NCBI RefSeq assembly: GCF_022968395.1
Contig: NZ_JALJQZ010000006.1
Location: 105,806-169,805 of the forward strand
DNA length: 64,000 nucleotides
Reading direction: 5' to 3'
Source of the DNA: Affinirhizobium lemnae
Lineage (GTDB): Bacteria > Pseudomonadota > Alphaproteobacteria > Rhizobiales > Rhizobiaceae
This document shows positions 17,124 through 26,632 of this stretch, in pieces. Position 1 is the first letter of the stretch. Every line of letters starts with the position of its first letter. The position numbers and the translations under genes are program-made. The notes under the pieces are model-generated. The model had not been told where the DNA came from, did no database searches, and saw only the letters and a list, made by a program, of their open reading frames with translations.

Positions 17124-17603
17124 CTACAGTTTTGTCAGGTCGGTCGGTCGGTTCTGGAGTATGGCCTCCATCGAAAAGAAGCCGGTAACGGTCGAGAAGT
17201 CGAAGTCGGTGATGAGCTTCTGATAGAAGGCGTCATAGCCGCGCATTCCGCGCGTCACGACTTTCAGCAGATAATCCCAGTCCCCGCCAATGCGGTAGAA
17301 ATCCACCACCTCCGGCAACTTGTCGACATGCTTGCGAAACGCCTCTGCCCAATCCTTGGAATGATGACGTGTGCGGATCATGACGAAGACGGTGAGATCG
17401 AGACCAACTGCGGGCAGATCGACTGACGCCTGTGACCCGGTAATGACGCCGCTTTCCTGCAATCGCTGCAGCCGCCGTCCGCAGGCGTTTTGCGACAAGC
17501 CAACTTGCTCAGCCAGCTCACGCTGCGAAAGAGCTCCATTGATTTGCAGGCAAGTCAGGATGCGGCGATCAATATTATCAATTTTTGTGATTTCTTGGGT
17601 CAT
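17124..17603 (-). CDS. Lrp/AsnC-family transcriptional regulator
   Basis: Regulator of 159 residues: N-terminal winged helix-turn-helix (IDRRILTCLQINGALSQREL, then VGLSQNACGRRLQRL) and C-terminal RAM/AsnC ligand domain with VGLDLTVFVMIR and YRIGGDWDYLLKVV. It is divergent from the class V aminotransferase-like gene with 98 bases between them, so it most likely controls that gene in response to an amino acid. The ATG at 17603 is preferred over a GTG three codons earlier. Confidence 0.9.
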   Translation of the reverse strand: MTQEITKIDNIDRRILTCLQINGALSQRELAEQVGLSQNACGRRLQRLQESGVITGSQASVDLPAVGLDLTVFVMIRTRHHSKDWAEAFRKHVDKLPEVVDFYRIGGDWDYLLKVVTRGMRGYDAFYQKLITDFDFSTVTGFFSMEAILQNRPTDLTKL

Positions 17604-17701
17604 TTGAAACACACTCTGTCAGAATTTGGTAAAAATAGATGATGAAACCACCGTCCTGCAATCGCTAACTTTACCTCACAGGATTTGAGGGGAATTTCAT
17701 C

Positions 17702-19150
17702 ATGGATCAGGGCGTTCAACAGCCGATCAGCGCACTAGCTAGGTTTGAGCAGTCGCTGGTGCGACCGGATATCATTGCGGATCTGGCGAATGGCCTGATC
17801 GGGCGCGATGCCGTTGTGGATGGCCCGTTCGGGACTAAACCGCTTGTCTATGCGGATTATGTCGCATCCGGTCGCGCACTCATGCAGGTCGAGCAATTCG
17901 TACTCGAGCACGTGCTTCCCTATTACGCGAACAGCCACACCGAGGCTTCCTTTTGCGGGGGTACCATGACACGCATGCGCCGTGAGGCGCGTAGCCGGAT
18001 CAGCGAAATCTGTGGCGCCGATTCCCGTTATGCGGTCATCTTCACGGGCTCTGGGGCCACGGCTGGGCTCAACCGTCTCGTCAAGCTTTTCGGCGCGGAT
18101 CTGGCAAACACGCGGATTATCCTCGGCCCTTACGAGCATCACTCCAATATCCTGCCATGGCGCGAGTCTGGCGCTGATATTGTCGAGTTGCCGGAAGCGG
18201 AAGATGGCGGTCCCGATCTTGAGGCGCTGTCGCAGTGCTTGGCGGAGTCCAGCCGTTTTGACCGCGTGATTTGCAGCTTTTCGGCAGCTTCGAACGTCAC
18301 GGGGATCGTGACGGATGTGGCGACAGTCACGCGCATGGTCAAAGCTTCCGGCGCAGTGATGATCTGGGATTGCGCCGGGGCCGGGCCCTATGTGCCGATC
18401 CGGATGGTGCCCTCCATTGAGGCCGAAATCGATGCTATCGTTGTCTCGCCGCACAAATTCATCGGTGGACCCGGCGCCTCGGGTATCATGATCGTTCGGC
18501 GCGATGCGGTCGTTCGTGATCTGCCGACCTGGGCTGGTGGCGGGACCGTCCGCTTCGTATCCTCCCACGGGCACGACTACGCACAGAATCTGGAGGCGCG
18601 TGAGGAGGCCGGCACACCAAACGTGGTTGGCGATATCCGGGCAGCTCTTGCCTTCATGGTGAAGGAGGCGATCGGTGCCGAATATATGAAGGAGCGGCAG
18701 CAGGAATTGCGTCAGCGTGCGCTTTCAGCGTGGCGGACGCATCCGAATATTGAGCTGCTCGGCAATCTGGACACGGACCGTCTACCGATCTTCTCGTTCC
18801 GTCTCCGCGACGGGCAGGGAGGCTATGTGCACCAGCAACTGGCAACGCGTATGTTGAGCGACCGCTTTGGTATTCAGGCGCGCGGCGGCTGTGCCTGCGC
18901 CGGGCCTTACGTGCATCGATTGCTGAATATCAGCGATGAAGAGTCAGATCGTCTGCGCGCTGCAATCCTCGCTGGCGAAGAAATGGAAAAGCCGGGCTTC
19001 GTGCGCCTCAACTTCTCAGTTCTGCTGGATGACGCCAAGGTGGATTACATTCTGGCAAACGTCACCCAACTTGCCAGCGACGCCCTGAGCTTTGGAGAGG
19101 TTTACGGTTTCGATCCTGCGCGCGCCATCTTCTTCCCGAAGGCGGCCTGA
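17702..19150 (+). CDS. Aminotransferase class V-fold PLP-dependent enzyme
   Basis: Fold-type I PLP enzyme of 482 residues with similarity to cysteine desulfurase/NifS-like proteins. GSGATAGLNRLVKL is the phosphate-binding region, ANSHTEASFCGGTMTRMR the N-terminal substrate region, and the PLP lysine is in VVSPHKFIGGPGASG. A cysteine-rich GGCACAGPYVH lies near residue 400, at the place of the catalytic loop of desulfurases. GAGGGGAA precedes the ATG. It is divergent from an Lrp regulator, which suggests amino-acid catabolism rather than Fe-S assembly, and no suf/isc genes are near. The substrate is unknown. Confidence 0.8.
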   Translation: MDQGVQQPISALARFEQSLVRPDIIADLANGLIGRDAVVDGPFGTKPLVYADYVASGRALMQVEQFVLEHVLPYYANSHTEASFCGGTMTRMRREARSRISEICGADSRYAVIFTGSGATAGLNRLVKLFGADLANTRIILGPYEHHSNILPWRESGADIVELPEAEDGGPDLEALSQCLAESSRFDRVICSFSAASNVTGIVTDVATVTRMVKASGAVMIWDCAGAGPYVPIRMVPSIEAEIDAIVVSPHKFIGGPGASGIMIVRRDAVVRDLPTWAGGGTVRFVSSHGHDYAQNLEAREEAGTPNVVGDIRAALAFMVKEAIGAEYMKERQQELRQRALSAWRTHPNIELLGNLDTDRLPIFSFRLRDGQGGYVHQQLATRMLSDRFGIQARGGCACAGPYVHRLLNISDEESDRLRAAILAGEEMEKPGFVRLNFSVLLDDAKVDYILANVTQLASDALSFGEVYGFDPARAIFFPKAA

Positions 19151-19153
19151 GGC

Positions 19154-20158
19154 TCATTTCTCCGCATCGCCCAGCGTGATCTCTGCCAGCAATTCGATCC
19201 GGCGGGCGAGATCCTTTCTGTTGCCGTTCATCGCCGCCAAGGCGAGTTGCGCCGCCTGCTCGCCGATCGCTCTGCGGGGTGATGTCGAGGTAGCTATCCG
19301 AACAGGCAGCGCGCTCGTTATCTCAAGCCCATTGAAGCCTGCAATGAGGATGTCGTCCGGGACGGCTCGTCCAAGCTTCATGCAGGCAAACAGGCTGCCT
19401 GCCGCCATGTCGTCATTCGAGCAATAGATGCAATCCAGATCCGGATGCCGCGCGAGCAGGCGTTCGGTCAGATCTCTCCCGAGCCGGGAGGATGAGGCGT
19501 CAAGACTGGTTTCGACCGAAACGAAGGTCAGGCCGTTATCCTGAAGGGCTGCCTCAAAACCGGCGCGGCGTTTGATGGCTCGTCTGTCGCGGTCGACCGC
19601 ACTGCCGATATAGCCGATCCGTTTGCGGCCTGATGCAAGAATCGCCTCAGCCATCTCACGCCCAGCTTGCGTGTGAGAAAGACCAACCACGAAATCGATT
19701 GGCTCACCGTCCAGATCCATGATCTGGATGACGGGAATATCGCTCTGGCGTAGCAGTTTGCGCGTTTCTTCCGGCTGATCTAACCCCGTAATGATGAGCG
19801 CTGCAGGCTGCCATGACAGCATGTTGCGAATGATGTCGCGTTCCTTGTCAAGGTCGTAGTCACTGACGCCGAAAACCGGCTGCAGGCCAGAGCCTTCCAA
19901 TCCGCTGATGATGCCGCCAAGCACTTCCGGGAACACAATGTTGGACATGCTGGGAATGACGACGCCGATCAGATTGGTCCGGCGCGATGATAAGGAGAGC
20001 GCAAGCTGATTGCCGACATAGCCCAGTTGCTCCGCTGCAATCTTGACCTTCTCAATGCTCGCTGCGGATACATCGCGCGCGCCTCTGAGTGCTCGCGACG
20101 CCGTCATTTTGCTGACACCGGCCCTTGCCGCCACCTCTTCCAATGTTGGCTGACGCAT
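19154..20158 (-). CDS. LacI-family transcriptional regulator
   Basis: Repressor of 334 residues with the LacI helix-turn-helix at the very N-terminus (TLEEVAARAGVSKMTASRALRG) and a periplasmic-binding-like effector domain. The start at 20158 is where the helix-turn-helix begins; the frame remains open upstream, through the operator. It is divergent from ltnD, and the palindrome at 20222-20235 in between is its probable operator. It ends 3 bases from the end of the aminotransferase gene on the other strand. The likely effector is a tetronate or a pathway intermediate. Confidence 0.9.
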   Translation of the reverse strand: MRQPTLEEVAARAGVSKMTASRALRGARDVSAASIEKVKIAAEQLGYVGNQLALSLSSRRTNLIGVVIPSMSNIVFPEVLGGIISGLEGSGLQPVFGVSDYDLDKERDIIRNMLSWQPAALIITGLDQPEETRKLLRQSDIPVIQIMDLDGEPIDFVVGLSHTQAGREMAEAILASGRKRIGYIGSAVDRDRRAIKRRAGFEAALQDNGLTFVSVETSLDASSSRLGRDLTERLLARHPDLDCIYCSNDDMAAGSLFACMKLGRAVPDDILIAGFNGLEITSALPVRIATSTSPRRAIGEQAAQLALAAMNGNRKDLARRIELLAEITLGDAEK

Positions 20159-20221
20159 GTGCGAAATCCTGTTCGAGAAAATTTCCCGGTTGACAGAGTT
20201 AACAATCACCTCATACGTTAC

Positions 20222-20235
20222 CGATACCGGTATCG
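20222..20235. promoter_or_regulatory. LacI-type operator between lacI-like gene and ltnD
   Basis: CGATACCGGTATCG is a perfect 14-base palindrome with a central CG step, the hallmark of LacI-family sites. Related half-sites on both sides (GTTACCGATAC before, GATACCAG after) suggest a second overlapping site. It is 40 bases ahead of the ltnD start. Confidence 0.65.
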
Positions 20236-20274
20236 ATACCAGTGTCAAGCATGATTTCGTTGGGAGGCGGCAGC

Positions 20275-21180
20275 ATGACGAGGCAAGTGACAGCGACAGT
20301 CATCGGTCTAGGCTCCATGGGCTGGGGTGCAGCACTTTCCCTGTTGCGCGCAGGCTTCGATGTGAAGGGCGTGGATATCCGCAGCGACGTGTTGGCCAGT
20401 TTCGAGAAGGAGGGCGGCAAAGCCTATCCGGACGCTGCCAGTACTGGCGAAAGCGACGTGGTTTTCGTCTTCGTCGTGAACTCCCGGCAGGCCGAAGAGG
20501 TTCTGTTTGGTGAGCGAGGCGCGCTGAAATCTGCCAAGGCTGGCACCGTATTCCTTCTCTGCGTCACCATGGCACCCAGTGCCACTATGGAACTTGCTGA
20601 GCGGCTGAGCAGCGCGGGTATGCAGGTCATCGATGCGCCGGTGTCCGGCGGTCATATCAAGGCTCTGGCAGGCGAAATCACGGTCATGGCTTCAGGGCCC
20701 GACCAAGCGTTCGACCATGCAGCTCTGGCGCTGGATGCGGTATCTGCAAAGGTTTTCCGGCTGGGCTCGGAGGTCGGTCTCGGCTCCAAGGTCAAGATGA
20801 TCAACCAGTTGCTGGCGGGTGTCCATATCGCGGCAACGGCGGAGGCGCTGACTCTGGCTGCCGCCGAAGGCCTCGATCTTCAAACCGTATTCGACGTCAT
20901 TCGTGTGTCGGCAGGCTCCTCCTGGATGTTCGAAAACAGAGGGCCGCACATTGTCGATGGCGACTACACGCCACGTTCGGCGGTCAATATCTTCGTCAAG
21001 GATCTCGGCATCGTCACCAGCGAGGCTGACAAGGCAGGTGCCAGCACGCCGCTCAGTGCAGCCGCGCTGGCCCTGTTCAAGGAAGCAGCTGAGTCCGGTC
21101 TCGGACTGGAGGATGATGCGGCGGTGGCGAAGATCCTGGCAGAACGTGCATCCATCAAGCTTCCTGGCATGGAGGGATAA
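20275..21180 (+). CDS. ltnD: L-threonate 2-dehydrogenase-like NAD-dependent beta-hydroxyacid dehydrogenase
   Basis: Oxidises a four-carbon sugar acid (L-threonate) at C2 to the 2-oxo acid with NAD. 301 residues, 6-phosphogluconate-dehydrogenase superfamily: Rossmann motif VIGLGSMGWGAALSLLRAG, substrate loop DAPVSGGHIKALAGEI and catalytic lysine in KVKMINQLLAGVH. The start at 20275 follows GGGAGGCGG. It leads the cluster ltnD-otnK-otnC-otnI, an arrangement established for L-threonate catabolism (DUF1537 kinase studies), which is the main reason for preferring this substrate over D-threonate or tartronate semialdehyde. Confidence 0.85.
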   Translation: MTRQVTATVIGLGSMGWGAALSLLRAGFDVKGVDIRSDVLASFEKEGGKAYPDAASTGESDVVFVFVVNSRQAEEVLFGERGALKSAKAGTVFLLCVTMAPSATMELAERLSSAGMQVIDAPVSGGHIKALAGEITVMASGPDQAFDHAALALDAVSAKVFRLGSEVGLGSKVKMINQLLAGVHIAATAEALTLAAAEGLDLQTVFDVIRVSAGSSWMFENRGPHIVDGDYTPRSAVNIFVKDLGIVTSEADKAGASTPLSAAALALFKEAAESGLGLEDDAAVAKILAERASIKLPGMEG

Positions 21181-21183
21181 TCT

Positions 21184-22452
21184 ATGCAGATAAGCTTTGG
21201 CGCTATTGCTGACGATTTTACTGGCGCAACCGACCTTGCGGCGCTTCTGTCGCGCAGCGGCTGGCCAGTATCGCTGCGGCTTGGCCTGCCAAAGCCTGCC
21301 GATACGCCTGTGGCACCTTTCGAGATCATTGCGCTGAAAATCCGCACCGTACCGGTCGAGCAGGCTGTCGAACAGGCCTTGATCGCCGCCGACTGGCTGG
21401 AAAAGGCCGGTGCAAAGCGGTTCTATTGGAAATATTGTTCCACCTTCGACAGCACAGCCGAAGGCAATATCGGTCCTGTCTCGGAAGCCCTGATGCAGCG
21501 CCTTGGCGCATCCCAGACCATCTATTGCCCAGCCTTCCCGGAGAACGGGCGCAGCATTTTCATGGGGCATCTTTTCGTTGGCGAGCAGCCACTGGATGAA
21601 AGTCCGATGAAAGATCATCCGCTGACGCCGATGCGCGATTCAAGCCTTGTCCGGCTGCTTTCGCCGCAGGTGACCTCACCCGTCGGGCTGGCAAACCGGC
21701 TCGTGGTCGCCAAGGGCGTCGAGGCGCTGCGTGATCGACTGGACGCGTTGAAGAACAAGGGCGTGCGGCATGTCGTGGTCGATGCGGTTGCGGACGATGA
21801 TCTGGCGGTGATTGCAGAGGCAACCATGGGGTTCCGGCTCGTAACCGGCGGCAGTGCGCTGGCAATGCCCTTGCCGAAGTTGCTGGCCGATGCGGGGGAA
21901 CTTTCGGGTTCACGCGGTCACGAAACTCAGGTTCGCGTGGCAGAAGGGCAGATCGTACTCTCCGGCAGTTGCTCTGCCATGACCCGCAAACAGGTTGCGC
22001 GCTATCTGCCTCATGCGGAAAGCTACAAACTCGATCCTCTGATTTTGGCAGAGCAAGGTGTGGAACCTGCGCTGGATTGGCTGCGAAGCGTTTCAATCGA
22101 TAGGGCCAAGCTCGTCTATGCCACGGCAGAGCCGGATGAGGTGCGCAACTATCAGCAGGCGCTTGGTGTCGAAAAGTCTGGCGCGCTGGTCGAGGAGGCA
22201 TTGGCCAGGATTGCACAGGAAGCATCGCGACTCGGCGTCAGCCGTTTCGTGGTTGCCGGGGGCGAAACATCCGGCGCGGTGGTCAATGCGCTCGGCGTCA
22301 GGCAGCTATCGATCGGCAAGGAAATCGCACCGGGCGTGCCTTGGACCTATGCGAACCTTGAGGGTCGCACCATCGCACTGGCTCTGAAGTCCGGTAATTT
22401 CGGAGCGGAAGACTTCTTCGCACAGGCGTTCAACCTTCTGGAGGCGTCATGA
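21184..22452 (+). CDS. otnK: 3-oxo-tetronate kinase (DUF1537 family)
   Basis: ATP-dependent kinase that phosphorylates 3-oxo-tetronate at C4. 422 residues, two domains: the N-terminal substrate domain begins GAIADDFTGATDLAALLSRSG, the family signature, and the C-terminal nucleotide domain contains VVAGGETSGAVV. It starts 3 bases after ltnD and overlaps otnC by 4 bases (ATGA), so the genes are co-translated. The neighbours LtnD, OtnC and OtnI identify it as the OtnK branch of the family. Confidence 0.9.
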   Translation: MQISFGAIADDFTGATDLAALLSRSGWPVSLRLGLPKPADTPVAPFEIIALKIRTVPVEQAVEQALIAADWLEKAGAKRFYWKYCSTFDSTAEGNIGPVSEALMQRLGASQTIYCPAFPENGRSIFMGHLFVGEQPLDESPMKDHPLTPMRDSSLVRLLSPQVTSPVGLANRLVVAKGVEALRDRLDALKNKGVRHVVVDAVADDDLAVIAEATMGFRLVTGGSALAMPLPKLLADAGELSGSRGHETQVRVAEGQIVLSGSCSAMTRKQVARYLPHAESYKLDPLILAEQGVEPALDWLRSVSIDRAKLVYATAEPDEVRNYQQALGVEKSGALVEEALARIAQEASRLGVSRFVVAGGETSGAVVNALGVRQLSIGKEIAPGVPWTYANLEGRTIALALKSGNFGAEDFFAQAFNLLEAS

Positions 22453-23099
22453 GCGAAGAGGCGCGGCTGCGGGACGATATATGCCGCATGGCCAGATCGC
22501 TGTTCGAGCGAGGTCTGACAGGCGGTTCTTCCGGCAACATCTCGGCGAGGCTTTCTGATGGTCGGCTTCTGGTCACGCCGACCGGCAGTTCTTTCGGTAG
22601 CCTGGAGCCGGGCAGGCTTTCGCTGTTCGATGCGGATGGACGTCTGATCGGTGGCGATAAGCCCACCAAGGAAATGCCGCTTCATTCGGCCTTCTACGAG
22701 ACGCGCCCGACGCGAACCGGCGCTGTGGTTCATCTGCATTCCTGCCATTCTGTGGCGCTTTCAATGCTGCCGGATGTCGACCCGGAAAACATGTTGCCGC
22801 CGCTGACGGCCTATTCGATCATGAAGCTCGGCAAGGTGACGCTCCTGCCGTATTTCATTCCTGGCGACCCCGCCATGGGTGATGCGATCCGCGGACTGGC
22901 GGGCAAGCGCAGCGCGGTCATGCTGGCCAATCACGGGCCGGTTGTTGCCGGCAAGGATCTGGAGGCAGCGGTCTATGCGGTGGAAGAGCTGGAAGAGACC
23001 GCTAAACTCGCGCTCCTGACGCATGGGCTGAAGCCGCGCATGCTGACACCGGAGCAGATCGCAAAGGTTGTCACGACATTCGATGTGGAGTGGGACTGA
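22449..23099 (+). CDS. otnC: 3-oxo-tetronate 4-phosphate decarboxylase (class II aldolase family)
   Basis: Metal-dependent enzyme of the class II aldolase/adducin family, 216 residues; in this pathway it decarboxylates 3-oxo-tetronate 4-phosphate to dihydroxyacetone phosphate. Zinc ligands are visible as HLHSCHS and ANHGPV, and SSGNISARL near the N-terminus binds phosphate. It overlaps otnK (ATGA) and otnI (one base, TGATG). A fuculose-phosphate aldolase role is excluded mainly by context. Confidence 0.88.
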   Translation: MSEEARLRDDICRMARSLFERGLTGGSSGNISARLSDGRLLVTPTGSSFGSLEPGRLSLFDADGRLIGGDKPTKEMPLHSAFYETRPTRTGAVVHLHSCHSVALSMLPDVDPENMLPPLTAYSIMKLGKVTLLPYFIPGDPAMGDAIRGLAGKRSAVMLANHGPVVAGKDLEAAVYAVEELEETAKLALLTHGLKPRMLTPEQIAKVVTTFDVEWD

Positions 23100-23875
23100 T
23101 GGCGACACGCTTTTCCGCCAATCTGGGATTTCTATGGCAAGAGTTATCTCTTCCCGACGCAATTCGTGCCGCAAAATCAGCTGGTTTCGATGCCGTGGAA
23201 TCTCACTGGCCGTATAATGAGAGTGTCGATCGGCTGAAAGCGGCGCTGGATGAGACCGGTCTTGCGATGCTTGGTCTGAACACGGTTCGGGGACGCGTAG
23301 AGGCAGGCGAAAACGGTCTTGCCGCGCTTCCCGGTCGGGAACTGGAGGCGCAGACAGCAATTCGCCAGGCGCTGGATTATGCGGTGGCGCTCGATGTACC
23401 GAACATTCACGTCATGGCGGGTAAGGCATCTGGTGAGGTGGCTCATGCCACTTATGTCGCCAATCTGACCATTGCCTGCGCACTGGCTGCGGCTCAAGGC
23501 AAGACAATTCTCATTGAGCCGCTCAATTGCCGTGATGCGCCCGATTACTTCCTGAGCACCACCGCGCAGGCTGTTTCGGTGATCGAGGAGGTTGGGCACG
23601 CCAATCTGAAGATCATGTTCGACTGCTACCATGTGCAGATCATGGAAGGCGATCTATGCCGGCGTTTTGAACGCCTGATGCCGCATGTCGGACATGTTCA
23701 GATCGCTGCCGTGCCGGATCGTGGTGAGCCGGATTCTGGCGAGGTCGACTATCCTTATGTTCTGTCTCGTCTGGCTTTCCTTGGTTGGGATCAACCTATC
23801 GGCGCAGAATATCGACCGCGTAGCACGACGGATGCCGGCTTGGGTTGGATGTCCAGATTCGAAGGGCGAAAATGA
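23099..23875 (+). CDS. otnI: 2-oxo-tetronate isomerase (hydroxypyruvate isomerase family)
   Basis: Isomerises 2-oxo-tetronate (made by the dehydrogenases) to the 3-oxo form used by OtnK. 258-residue TIM barrel of the hydroxypyruvate-isomerase/xylose-isomerase-like family. The two metal-binding glutamates are in ILIEPLNCRD and GAEYRPRSTTDAGLGWM, and FDCYHVQIMEGD supplies further ligands. The start at 23099 shares a base with the otnC stop (TGATG). The need for such an isomerase is a feature of the L-threonate/D-erythronate route, in accord with ltnD and denD nearby. Confidence 0.87.
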   Translation: MATRFSANLGFLWQELSLPDAIRAAKSAGFDAVESHWPYNESVDRLKAALDETGLAMLGLNTVRGRVEAGENGLAALPGRELEAQTAIRQALDYAVALDVPNIHVMAGKASGEVAHATYVANLTIACALAAAQGKTILIEPLNCRDAPDYFLSTTAQAVSVIEEVGHANLKIMFDCYHVQIMEGDLCRRFERLMPHVGHVQIAAVPDRGEPDSGEVDYPYVLSRLAFLGWDQPIGAEYRPRSTTDAGLGWMSRFEGRK

Positions 23876-23909
23876 CGCAGAATTGCCGCGATGCAGCAAA
23901 GAATTTGCA

Positions 23910-23966
23910 TTGACGCTAACGCAACCTTAAATACAGTGCATATCCGGTGGTCCGGCCAGTAGACCA
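23910..23966 (+). promoter_or_regulatory. Candidate promoter and GntR-type operator before the FadR-like gene
   Basis: TTGACG (23910-23915) and TACAGT (23932-23937) are separated by 16 bases and could be a sigma-70 promoter. Just downstream, TGGTCCGGCCA (23948-23958) with GACCA (23962-23966) gives TGGTC/GACCA arms, of the kind bound by FadR-subfamily GntR regulators. This suggests autoregulation. Both calls are by eye. Confidence 0.4.
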
Positions 23967-24006
23967 GTATGAAGCTGATCGACGAGGGCGGACGGAGGAA
24001 GCGGCA

Positions 24007-24744
24007 ATGAAGGCGGATGCCATACTGCATCAGGTTCCCATGGTCGGCGGGTCCGTGACTCGGCAGACCGCACGGGATGTGGTTGCGGACAAGCTGACGA
24101 CCTTGATTGCGACCGGCATGTTGAAAGCAGGAGACGAACTGCCGGGAGAGCGCGAACTGGCTGCCGTGCTGCATGTCAGCCGGGAGACTGTTCGGGGTGC
24201 CATTCAGATCCTCGCGGGCAAAGGGTTTATCGAGGTATCGCAGGGAAGTCGCAGTCGCGTTGCGGATGTCGATCTCAGCCATCTGCCGATCACCCTGGCA
24301 TCGAAAAGCGTGATCGACCGGTATGACCTTGAAGCCGTTCATGCGGCAAGACTGCTCGTGGAACTGGATGTCGTGCGTCAGGCCGCGCGAAACATGGATG
24401 GTGAAACGATTGCGAAATTGGAAAACCTGCTGGAGACCCAGCGGGAAGCAGATCGGGATACGATGCGTTTCCTGATCTGCGACCGGGAGTTTCATCTGGC
24501 GATCTATCGGGTGTGCGGCAATCCATTGCTGACCGACATCGTGACGGACCTCTACGGTTATCTGATGGACTATCGCCGTCAGGCCATGGCGAAGCCGAGT
24601 GCGACGGAGAACAGCTACGAAGACCATGTGGAAATCGTGGAGGCGCTGAAGCGTAAGGATGATGATGCCGTGGTGGATGCTTTTCGGAGGCATCTGACCC
24701 GCATCTACGAGACCACGAAGGCGTTACGCGCCGTTGCCGTCTGA
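24007..24744 (+). CDS. GntR-family (FadR subfamily) transcriptional regulator
   Basis: Regulator of 245 residues: winged helix-turn-helix (KAGDELPGERELAAVLHVSRE, about residues 35-75) and an all-helical FCD ligand domain with DREFHLAIYRVCGN and DHVEIVEALKRKD, whose histidines bind a metal and a carboxylate ligand. GGAGGAA precedes the ATG at 24007. It is placed between the otn genes and denD, all on the plus strand, and probably senses a sugar acid from the same pathway. Confidence 0.9.
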   Translation: MKADAILHQVPMVGGSVTRQTARDVVADKLTTLIATGMLKAGDELPGERELAAVLHVSRETVRGAIQILAGKGFIEVSQGSRSRVADVDLSHLPITLASKSVIDRYDLEAVHAARLLVELDVVRQAARNMDGETIAKLENLLETQREADRDTMRFLICDREFHLAIYRVCGNPLLTDIVTDLYGYLMDYRRQAMAKPSATENSYEDHVEIVEALKRKDDDAVVDAFRRHLTRIYETTKALRAVAV

Positions 24745-24785
24745 CGGCAAGTATAAATGAAATACGGCAGGGAGGAGCGCCGCAC

Positions 24786-25772
24786 ATGAAGGTTCTGGTC
24801 ATTGGGTCTGCCGGGATGGTGGGCCGGAAACTGGTGGAAAGGCTCGGTCGTGAACCGGATTGCCTCGGCGCCAGCATCGATCAGTTGATACTGGCGGACG
24901 CTTTTCCGTCGCCGGTGCCGCAAAGCCTTGCTTCTGTCTCGTCGGTTCTGACGCTGGATTTTGCTGCGCCGGGATCTGCTGAAAAGCTAATCGAACAGCG
25001 ACCTGATCTCATTTTCCATCTGGCGGCAATTGTCTCCGGGGAGGCGGAAGCCGATTTTGACAAGGGCTATACCATCAACTTGGATGGCACTCGGCTGCTG
25101 TTCGAGGCCATCAGGCATGTAGGGCTGAAAGAGCCTTACGTGCCGCGTGTGATCTTTGCCTCCTCCATTGCGGTCTTCGGCGCACCCTTCCCGGATGTGA
25201 TCGGCGGCGAGTTCTTCACGACGCCATTGACCAGTTACGGCACACAGAAGGCCATCGCGGAACTGCTGCTGGCGGATTATTCGCGGCGCGGGATTTTTGA
25301 CGGTCTTGGCATTCGCCTGCCGACGATCTGCATTCGACCGGGCACACCCAACAAGGCGGCATCCGGTTTCTTCTCCAACATTCTGCGCGAACCGCTCTCC
25401 GGCAAGGAAGCCGTGCTTCCGGTGGATGAAAATGTCCGCCATTGGTTTGCGAGCCCGCGCTCGGCGGTTGGCTTCTTCGTGCATGGAGCAACGCTTGATC
25501 TCTCGAAGGTCGGTCCGCGCCGCAATCTCACCATGCCCGGTCTCTCTGCCCTGGTTGGCGAGGAAATCGAGGCACTGCGCCGTGTGGCAGGCGAAAAAGC
25601 AGTCTCGCTGATCCGCAAGGAGCCGGATCCGGTTATCGCCAAGATCGTGGCCGGTTGGCCAACGAACTTCGATGCAAGCCGTGCAGCGGGTCTCGGTTTC
25701 AGAGCCGAGTCTACCTTCGATGAGATCATCCGCATTCACATCGAGGACGAATTGGGAGGTCATCTGGGATGA
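24786..25772 (+). CDS. denD: D-erythronate dehydrogenase-like NAD-dependent epimerase-family protein
   Basis: Extended short-chain dehydrogenase of 328 residues. Cofactor fold [19 protein letters not shown]; catalytic [15 protein letters not shown] (YxxxK); FASSIAVFG supplies the serine. DenD oxidises D-erythronate to 2-oxo-tetronate with NAD and is regularly found with otnI, otnK and otnC. The gene stands in that context here, which is why I prefer it over a generic nucleotide-sugar epimerase. AGGGAGGAG lies before the ATG. The stop overlaps the next SDR start (ATGA). Confidence 0.82.
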   Translation: MKVLVIGSAGMVGRKLVERLGREPDCLGASIDQLILADAFPSPVPQSLASVSSVLTLDFAAPGSAEKLIEQRPDLIFHLAAIVSGEAEADFDKGYTINLDGTRLLFEAIRHVGLKEPYVPRVIFASSIAVFGAPFPDVIGGEFFTTPLTSYGTQKAIAELLLADYSRRGIFDGLGIRLPTICIRPGTPNKAASGFFSNILREPLSGKEAVLPVDENVRHWFASPRSAVGFFVHGATLDLSKVGPRRNLTMPGLSALVGEEIEALRRVAGEKAVSLIRKEPDPVIAKIVAGWPTNFDASRAAGLGFRAESTFDEIIRIHIEDELGGHLG

Positions 25773-26545
25773 GTGAGGATACGAACCGGATGACAGGAAA
25801 GATCGCTCTTGTAACGGGCGGCGGTACGGGCGTTGGGCGTGCTATTGCTCGAGGCCTTGCCAAGGCTGGTTATGTGGTTGTGATCACAGGCCGCAGATTG
25901 GACGTGCTGGAAACCGCTGCGCGTGAACTTCGTGACGAAACCGGAACCGCGGTGCATGCGATCAGCGCCGATATTGGCAACCCCGATGCGGTGAAGGCGC
26001 TATTCGACCAGATCTCCGAGAAATTTGGTCGTCTGGACGTGCTGGTCAACAATGCAGGCATGAGCGCACCTGGCGTTCCGCTCGAAGAGATCAGTTTCGA
26101 GCAATGGAGCAATGTGGTTTCGGCTAACCTGACGGGTGCATTTCTGTGCACGCAAGGGGCGTTCAGGCTCATGAAGGCGCAGAACCCGCGCGGCGGCCGC
26201 ATCATCAACAACGGTTCCATTTCCGCCACCACGCCGCGGCCGAATTCGTCGCCCTATACCGCAACCAAGCATGCGATTACCGGTTTGACGAAATCGACAG
26301 CACTGGATGGCCGCGATTTCGATATTGCCTGTGGCCAGATCGATATCGGCAATGCGGCGACCGACATGACGAAGAAGATCGCTGCGGGTGTCATTCAGGC
26401 AAACGGCAGCATGGCGGCCGAACCGACGATCGACTCGCGCCATATCGCGGACGCGGTGGTCTACATGGCGGGCCTGCCGCTCGACGCCAATGTTCTGACG
26501 ATGACCGTGATGGCAACAAAAATGCCGTTCGTGGGACGCGGATAA
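25769..26545 (+). CDS. SDR-family oxidoreductase
   Basis: Classical short-chain dehydrogenase of 258 residues. Cofactor motif [20 protein letters not shown] motif [11 protein letters not shown], and catalytic [15 protein letters not shown]. It is coupled to denD by an ATGA overlap and followed after 87 bases by the ABC importer. Its substrate is not evident; in this setting it may oxidise another sugar acid or polyol so that it enters the tetronate pathway. Confidence 0.85.
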   Translation: MSEDTNRMTGKIALVTGGGTGVGRAIARGLAKAGYVVVITGRRLDVLETAARELRDETGTAVHAISADIGNPDAVKALFDQISEKFGRLDVLVNNAGMSAPGVPLEEISFEQWSNVVSANLTGAFLCTQGAFRLMKAQNPRGGRIINNGSISATTPRPNSSPYTATKHAITGLTKSTALDGRDFDIACGQIDIGNAATDMTKKIAAGVIQANGSMAAEPTIDSRHIADAVVYMAGLPLDANVLTMTVMATKMPFVGRG

Positions 26546-26632
26546 CAGCGAGGCGAAACGGCGAGGCTGGAGGAGCCCGCCGTTTGCGCCAGCAGATGAC
26601 GAAATTTGACATCGCACTCTGGGAGGAGACGC

